DNA from: an uncultured Pseudomonadota bacterium
GTDB taxonomy: Bacteria > Pseudomonadota > Gammaproteobacteria > Burkholderiales > Burkholderiaceae
Assembly (NCBI GenBank): GCA_946480245.1
Contig: CAMLIZ010000066.1
Coordinates: forward strand, 1 to 22,682
Reading direction: 5' to 3'
DNA: 22,682 nt
The notes below the pieces were generated by a model. That model was not told the DNA's origin, did no database searches, and saw only the letters and a program-made list of their open reading frames with translations. A program made the position numbers and the translations under genes. The first letter of the stretch is position 1, and each line of letters begins with the position of its first letter. Shown here in pieces: positions 16,589-22,682 of the stretch.

Positions 16589-17968
16589 TCAGGCCCGGGA
16601 GGGCACGCGCACACCGCGCACGTCGATCTGCCCCGTGACGGCGGCGGTGATGAGGGCGGAGCGGTACTCGGTGAGGCGGTTGATGGCCAGTCGAACAAGC
16701 ACACTGACCTCATCAGCATGCGCTCGTTCATCGTCGAGCTCTTTGACGATCAACTTCTGCTCATCGAGGGGTGGAAATGCGAGGATCCGATCCGATGTGT
16801 CCGCCAAGTTCATGCGCGCCCTCGTGACGCCGGAAGCAAGGGCGCCCCCCAATAGCCATGCTGATATTGATAGCTGGTAAGCCACAAACTGAGCATCCGC
16901 CACGCGGGCATCCAGGCGATACCTGAAGCAATCAGCCTTAACCATGGCGGGACCCAATCCTGCTGGCGCGACACAAGCCCGGCCGACCGGAATGTTCCTG
17001 TCGCCTAGTCCCGCGATCAGCAAATCTCCTGGCAGGACATCGTGGTCACCCAGTTCACGGTAGTGCTCCGGATCAATGAACGCTGCATCAGCATTGATGA
17101 ACTCTGCACTACCGATGTTCTGGAGCCGAATGACCCTGACACCGCAGTCAACGTAGTGCGCGGACTTGAGGCCGCTCCCAAACGGCCCGTCACAGCGGGA
17201 GTCAACGACGCGCGAAAGCTTCATCACGCGCCAGTGTGAAGGCACGGGCCCCAGCCATGCCACGTCCGAAGGTCGCGTTGACTCCTGCGGATATCGCTTG
17301 CCCGTCAGTACTGACGTCATGCTGGCGTAGAGGTTCTCGTCAATGTGCCGAAGGAGCGCCTGCTTCTTGGCGATCAACGCATCAATCTGGCCGGTCTTCC
17401 AGTCGAGGAAGTTGGCGATGTGTTCTTGCTCAGCGATGGAGGGATACGCGACCTGCAAGTTCAGGTACTCGCCAGCATCGAGATTTTGAATGCCCGTGGT
17501 CTGCTTGATGGCCGCGTAGTTCAAACGCCCTGCGTACAAGGCGGCATGGGCATAGGCCCAGTACCGCGAGCACTGTCCTGGAGCAACGGCCATCCGAGCT
17601 ACAAAGTTGGAGCACACGGCGGCAAAGTTGTGGTCGAACTGCACCACGCAGCCCACCAGTTGTTTGTCCCCTCCACCGGACTTCTCGATCAACAGGTCGC
17701 CTGCACGCAGCTGCCGCGACTTGCGTTGACCTTCTTCGACCGACCGAACCGTGAGCTTGTCGGTGCCGATCCGAAAGGTGGCACGGTCAAAGTCGGCTAC
17801 TCTCAGGCACACGATGTCATCGGGACCGCCGTCGGGCTCGTCACCCCAGACGCCGTTGTCGCACGAGGTGACAGTCCACTTGAGACGGTGGACCTGCCAG
17901 GCTGCAGGGATCTGTGGCAGCCAGTTCAACCCTGTGGGACGGTACTCCGGGTACGCCGGATATTTCAC
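16589..17968 (-). CDS. hsdS: Type I restriction enzyme, S (specificity) subunit HsdS
   Basis: The protein has 459 residues, and HsdS sets the DNA target of both methylation and cleavage. It shows the internal duplication of the family: each half starts with a similar phrase (LNWLPQIPAAWQVHRLKW near residue 14, VAWLGPVPSHWRVMKLSRV near 237) and ends with a long-helix spacer (IAEQEHIANFLDWKTGQIDA near 177, LDEQKLIVKELDDERAHAD near 402). The two target-recognition domains lie between. The start is GTG 17968, overlapping the rhuM stop as GTGA, so translation is coupled. The DNA of the recognition regions is AT-richer than the flanks, consistent with exchange by recombination. The target sequence cannot be deduced here. 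Confidence 0.94.
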   Translation of the reverse strand: MKYPAYPEYRPTGLNWLPQIPAAWQVHRLKWTVTSCDNGVWGDEPDGGPDDIVCLRVADFDRATFRIGTDKLTVRSVEEGQRKSRQLRAGDLLIEKSGGGDKQLVGCVVQFDHNFAAVCSNFVARMAVAPGQCSRYWAYAHAALYAGRLNYAAIKQTTGIQNLDAGEYLNLQVAYPSIAEQEHIANFLDWKTGQIDALIAKKQALLRHIDENLYASMTSVLTGKRYPQESTRPSDVAWLGPVPSHWRVMKLSRVVDSRCDGPFGSGLKSAHYVDCGVRVIRLQNIGSAEFINADAAFIDPEHYRELGDHDVLPGDLLIAGLGDRNIPVGRACVAPAGLGPAMVKADCFRYRLDARVADAQFVAYQLSISAWLLGGALASGVTRARMNLADTSDRILAFPPLDEQKLIVKELDDERAHADEVSVLVRLAINRLTEYRSALITAAVTGQIDVRGVRVPSRA

Positions 17969-18972
17969 GCTGGCTTGCCTTTCGCCCGCTTGGCAATCCG
18001 CTCCACCGCCTCCAGCTCCACCAGATCTGCCGCATCCGCCGCCAGCGCCTCGGCGCGCCGTCGCTGGGTGTCGAACTGCTCGTAGCGTTCATGGGCCACG
18101 GCCTGCGCCTGTTCAGCACTGACGCGGCCGGCTCCCTGCAGCAGCGGTCGCTCGCTGAAGGCCAGCAGGCGGTCAACGTTCTGGCGCCAATAGTCCAGCG
18201 TCAGGTCCTGCCGTTCCTTGGCGCGCAGCTCGGCCTGCTCCAGGAAGATCACCACCAGGCGGTTCAGCGTGTCCACCTCGTCGGCGCTCAGGTAGTTCTT
18301 GGCCACGATCACATCGGCCTTGCGCACGCGGCTGCCTTCCCAGGTGGTGAGGGCCATGTTCGGCTCAGCCGGGTTGGCGCGGGCCACGATCAGCTCGGCA
18401 GCCGTGTGCTGCGTCACCGCATAGAGCAGCTTGTTCTGCACCTCGGCAAAGAACAGCTGGGCGCTGGCGTCGCCGGCCCGGTAGTCGCTGCTGAGGGCGA
18501 AGAGCTCGCGCACCTTCTGGTAGAAGCGCTTCTCCGAGGCCCGGATCTCGCGGATGCGGGCCAGCAGCTCGTCGAAGTGGTCCCAGCCGCCGGGGTTCTT
18601 CAGGCGCTCGTCGTCCATGACGAAGCCCTTGACCAGGTACTCGGCCAGGTGGGCGGTGGCCCACTGGCGGAACTGGGTGCCCCGCACCGAGCGCACGCGG
18701 TATCCCACGGCCAGCACCATGTCCAGCCGGTAGAGCTTGGTGGGATAGCGCTTGCCATCGGCGGCAGGTATTAAGTCCTGCTTAATAACTGCCTCGGGGG
18801 CCAGTTCGCCTTCCTCCAACACCTTACGCAGGTGGATGTTGATGTTGGCCACGGTCACGCCATACAGCTCGGCCATTTGCAGCTGGGTAAGCCACAGGCT
18901 GCCGTCGAGCGGGCGGAACTGCACCCGCGCCTGGCCGTCGTCGGTCTGGTAGATGACCAGTTCGCCACTCAC
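17965..18972 (-). CDS. rhuM: RhuM family protein inside the type I restriction operon
   Basis: The protein has 335 residues. The start is GTG 18972, overlapping the hsdM stop as GTGA; the longer open frame upstream is a shadow of hsdM. The N-terminus has the RhuM pattern: LVIYQTDDGQARVQFRPLDG, then SLWLTQLQMAELYGVTVANI (HTH-like), then KLYRLDMVLAVGYRVRS and TQFRQWATAHLAEYLVKGF. The C-terminal half is helical (LNRLVVIFLEQAELRA onward). RhuM was named from a Salmonella pathogenicity island, and its molecular role is unclear; its N-terminus resembles phage Rha/KilA-N-type and Fic-linked DNA-binding modules. It overlaps both neighbours by four bases, so it is made with the methylase and specificity subunits and may modulate the system; that role is inference. 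Confidence 0.9.
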   Translation of the reverse strand: MSGELVIYQTDDGQARVQFRPLDGSLWLTQLQMAELYGVTVANINIHLRKVLEEGELAPEAVIKQDLIPAADGKRYPTKLYRLDMVLAVGYRVRSVRGTQFRQWATAHLAEYLVKGFVMDDERLKNPGGWDHFDELLARIREIRASEKRFYQKVRELFALSSDYRAGDASAQLFFAEVQNKLLYAVTQHTAAELIVARANPAEPNMALTTWEGSRVRKADVIVAKNYLSADEVDTLNRLVVIFLEQAELRAKERQDLTLDYWRQNVDRLLAFSERPLLQGAGRVSAEQAQAVAHERYEQFDTQRRRAEALAADAADLVELEAVERIAKRAKGKPA

Positions 18973-21251
18973 GCGGTGATCTCCTTGAGCAAGGCCACGA
19001 TGTCCTTCTCCAGGGTTTCGATGTCGCGCTCGATCTCGGCCAGCGGGCGCGGCGGCTTGTACTCGTAGAAGTGGCGGTTGAAAGGAATTTCGTAGCCAAC
19101 CTTGGTCTTGCTGTGGTCGATCCAGGCATCGGGGCGGTAGGGCAGCACCTCGCGCGCTAGGTAGTCCTGGCAGTGGTCTTGCACCAGGGCCAGCAGGGCA
19201 TCCAGGCTGACCTTGCCCTTGTTCTTCTTGCCCTCGTAGTCCAGCGGCAGCGGCAGCGGTATGTCGGGCGGCAGCGGCACGTTCTCGGTGTCGCGCAGGT
19301 CGGGGTCGGGTTCGGGTTCGCCCTTGCGGTTCCAGCAGATCCCGGCGGTCGGGTCCTTCTCGCCCAGGGCACCCGGGGCGAGCAGGGCGGCCTTGAGGCT
19401 GCTCTCCAGCACGACATCCGCCTGCTCGAAGGCAGCGGTCAGCAGCGTGTCGAATTCGGCACGGTCCTTGACCGGCCCACGCCCTGCCAGCAGGGCGCGC
19501 AAGCTGCGCAGCACCCGCAGCACGGTGGCCTGCGCGCGGCGTCCGCTCTGGATCTCGGCCGCTGCCGCCGCCTTGTCCTTGCGCTTGCGCGACAGCAGCA
19601 GCTCGCCCATCGCGCCGACGCCCTGTGCCCGGCGCAGTTGGTCGTTGCCCACGGCGAAGTTCAAGCGCAGCGGCCGCTCGACGGTGATCTTGAGGTAGCC
19701 CAGTTCCTGGTTGCGCAGCACCTTGCTGACACACAGCGTCTCGGCCGGGTCGCGCCCGGTGTCGATGTTGCTGCCGATCTCGGCCAGGCTCGTGCGAACT
19801 TCATGGCCGAAGTTGCCATACAGGCGGGTGATCATGGCGATCTGGTCGGGCGAGCCGTCGGGCTGGTCGGTTTCGCCGTTGGTGCCGTCGCCCAGGCGCT
19901 TGCGCTTGTCGCCCAGGCTCTTCTTCATGCGGCGGGCGAACTCGGTCGCGTTGATCAACTGCACCTTGCCTTGGCGCTCGGGCCGCTTGCGGTTGGTGAC
20001 CAGCCAGATGTAGGTGCTGATGCCTGTGTTGTAGAAGAGCTGGTCGGGCAGGCCGATCACGGCCTCGAGCATGTCGTTCTCGATGATCCAGCGGCGGATG
20101 TTGCTCTCGCCGCCGCCGGCATCTCCGGTGAACAGCGGCGAACCGTTGAACACGACCGCGATGCGCGAACCCTCTGCCTCTGGAGGCCGCATCTTCGAGA
20201 TCATGTGCAGCAGGAACAGCAGCGCGCCATCGTTGATGCGCGGCAGGCCCGGGCCGAAGCGGCCCTTGAAGCCGAACTGCTCGTGCTCCTTGGTGACGTT
20301 GTCCTTCTCGGGCTTCCACTCCACGCCAAAGGGCGGGTTGGCCAGCATGTAGTGGAAGCGCTGGTCGGGGTGGCCGTCGCCATCGACGAAGCCTTCCTTG
20401 GGCTTGCCCGTGCCCAGGGTGTTGCCGTAAACGATGTTGCGCACCGGCTCGCCCTTGATCATCAGGTCGGAGCCGCAGATGGCGTAGGACTCGGGGTTGT
20501 ACTCCTGGCCGTAGAGCTCCAGGTGGGCGCCAGGGTTCAGGCCGGTCTCGGGGTCGGTGATGACCTTGTCGGACTCCGAGAGCATGCCGCCGGTGCCGCA
20601 GGTGGGGTCGTAGATGGTGATCTTCTTGCCGTCCACATACACCAGGTCGTCCTGGGTGAAAAGCAGTTGCACCATCAGCTTGATCACCTCACGCGGGGTG
20701 AAGTGATCCCCGGCCTCCTCGTTGGCCTGCTCGTTGAAGCGGCGCACCAGGTCCTCGAAGAGGTAGCCCATCTCGATGTTGCCGATGCGGTCGGGGTGCA
20801 GGTCCACCGCGGCCACTTCCTTGACCACCTCGTACAGCCGGTTGGCCTCGTCAAGCTTCTCGATCTCTTCCTCGAACTTGAACTTCTCGAGGATCTTGCG
20901 GGCGTTGGACGAGAACCCCGCGATGTAGGCCACCAGGTTGGCGGCCAGCTTGTCGGCATCGGCCAGCAGGCTGCGGAACGTGAAGGCGCTGGTGTTGTGG
21001 AAGGTCAGCTTGAATTTGTGCTGGACCATCTTCTCGATCACGTCGTCTTCGTACCGGCCGCCGGCCTTGAGCTGCTGGTGGTAGCGCAGCACTGCCTCCT
21101 TGGAGGGCTCGAGCACGCAGTCCAGGCGGCGCAGCACCGTGAGCGGGATCATCACGCGGCGGTACTGGGGCGGACGGTAGGGACCGCGCAGGAGATTGGC
21201 GATGTTCCAGATGACATCGCCTTGTTGCTTGATGGCTTCGCGATTGGTCAT
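18969..21251 (-). CDS. hsdM: Type I restriction enzyme, M (DNA methyltransferase) subunit HsdM
   Basis: The protein has 760 residues from ATG 21251. The N-terminal HsdM helical domain (IWNIANLLRGPYRPPQYRRV, IPLTVLRRLDCVLEPSK) is followed by GDHFTPREVIKLM and S-adenosylmethionine motif I in YDPTCGTGGMLSE (about 214-226). Catalytic motif IV is NPPF at about 305-308, typical of N6-adenine methylases. It is longer than the usual 500-520 residues: about 250 extra residues (KRKDKAAAAAEIQSGRR onward) hold a helical C-terminal extension ending in a coiled segment (LAEIERDIETLEKDIVALL). GTG 21269 is an alternative start that would overlap the stop of a 34-codon frame (see 21269-21373); the start at ATG fits the usual N-terminus better. 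It is the first gene of the restriction operon, after gyrB. Confidence 0.94.
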   Translation of the reverse strand: MTNREAIKQQGDVIWNIANLLRGPYRPPQYRRVMIPLTVLRRLDCVLEPSKEAVLRYHQQLKAGGRYEDDVIEKMVQHKFKLTFHNTSAFTFRSLLADADKLAANLVAYIAGFSSNARKILEKFKFEEEIEKLDEANRLYEVVKEVAAVDLHPDRIGNIEMGYLFEDLVRRFNEQANEEAGDHFTPREVIKLMVQLLFTQDDLVYVDGKKITIYDPTCGTGGMLSESDKVITDPETGLNPGAHLELYGQEYNPESYAICGSDLMIKGEPVRNIVYGNTLGTGKPKEGFVDGDGHPDQRFHYMLANPPFGVEWKPEKDNVTKEHEQFGFKGRFGPGLPRINDGALLFLLHMISKMRPPEAEGSRIAVVFNGSPLFTGDAGGGESNIRRWIIENDMLEAVIGLPDQLFYNTGISTYIWLVTNRKRPERQGKVQLINATEFARRMKKSLGDKRKRLGDGTNGETDQPDGSPDQIAMITRLYGNFGHEVRTSLAEIGSNIDTGRDPAETLCVSKVLRNQELGYLKITVERPLRLNFAVGNDQLRRAQGVGAMGELLLSRKRKDKAAAAAEIQSGRRAQATVLRVLRSLRALLAGRGPVKDRAEFDTLLTAAFEQADVVLESSLKAALLAPGALGEKDPTAGICWNRKGEPEPDPDLRDTENVPLPPDIPLPLPLDYEGKKNKGKVSLDALLALVQDHCQDYLAREVLPYRPDAWIDHSKTKVGYEIPFNRHFYEYKPPRPLAEIERDIETLEKDIVALLKEITA

Positions 21252-21268
21252 GTGCGCTTCAACGCTCA

Positions 21269-21373
21269 CTAGCGCCTAGGTGGGCCGCCGCCCCGCAAGA
21301 ACTGCAGCAGGCGATACGGCGGTCCCACCCGCGCGTTCGGATGCGCCTCAGACAGCCCGCGGGCCCGTGGCAT
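21269..21373 (-). CDS. Possible 34-residue leader peptide between gyrB and hsdM
   Basis: ATG 21373 opens a 34-codon frame (MPRARGLSEAHPNARV onward) with GGAGGG about 10 bases upstream. Its TAG stop shares a base with a GTG at 21269 that is in frame with hsdM (TAGTG). The arrangement would allow coupled translation. The peptide is Arg/Pro/Gly-rich and matches no family that I know. Such short frames arise by chance in GC-rich DNA, so the ribosome site and the junction are the only real support. Confidence 0.35.
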   Translation of the reverse strand: MPRARGLSEAHPNARVGPPYRLLQFLRGGGPPRR

Positions 21374-21447
21374 CAGTCAGTTCCCTCCAGTCGCAATGCC
21401 GTGGTTAGACTCGCAACTAGCCCGACACCTCTACGGCCGGCATTCCG

Positions 21448-22682
<1,235 letters not shown>

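Noticed and set aside
19173..21272. 699-codon plus-strand frame antisense to hsdM
   Set aside because: Mirror of HsdM coding sequence, which carries all methylase motifs.

Overview
The window is high-GC DNA with strong GC bias at third codon positions. It reads as a chromosomal segment of a betaproteobacterium, most likely Burkholderiales; that placement rests on the style of the GyrB, YbdK and PaaI-type proteins and on codon use, not on a database search. The right edge holds the 3' two-thirds of gyrB on the minus strand, so the window probably lies near the dnaA-dnaN-gyrB origin region.

Left part (1-7700). A partial minus-strand gene runs off the left edge and is divergent from a clostripain-like (peptidase C11) cysteine protease at 1037-2599, which ends in a textbook Rho-independent terminator. 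A tightly spaced plus-strand operon follows: a 730-residue beta-rich, Cys-rich protein, a DUF1360-like small membrane protein with a CFYC motif, an 87-residue protein starting MCNC, and a 452-residue protein with a Ser/His-rich centre and a C-terminal Cys cluster plus coiled coil. These five genes are the best candidate here for an undescribed multi-gene system. A secreted protein resembling the DUF6160/FilA group (7177-7698) comes next.

Middle (7700-13270). A small 4-oxalocrotonate tautomerase-family protein is divergent from a CadC-type winged-helix regulator with TolB-like and TPR-like regions. The regulator is convergent with a ybdK-type carboxylate-amine ligase, and the two stop codons share one CTAG palindrome. 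YbdK lies 4 bases downstream of a CPA2-type cation:proton antiporter, as an operon. An unrecognised secreted protein and a PaaI-type hotdog thioesterase follow, ending back to back.

Right part (13450-22682, minus strand). Downstream of gyrB lies a complete type I restriction-modification operon in the order hsdM, rhuM, hsdS, hsdR. The first three genes are linked by two GTGA stop/start overlaps, and hsdR follows 58 bases after hsdS. A 34-codon open frame in the gyrB-hsdM gap ends exactly on a GTG candidate start of hsdM (TAGTG). HsdS has two target-recognition regions, and its DNA is visibly less GC-rich than its neighbours. No tRNA, rRNA, CRISPR array or insertion sequence was seen, and no stretch over 300 bases lacks a gene.
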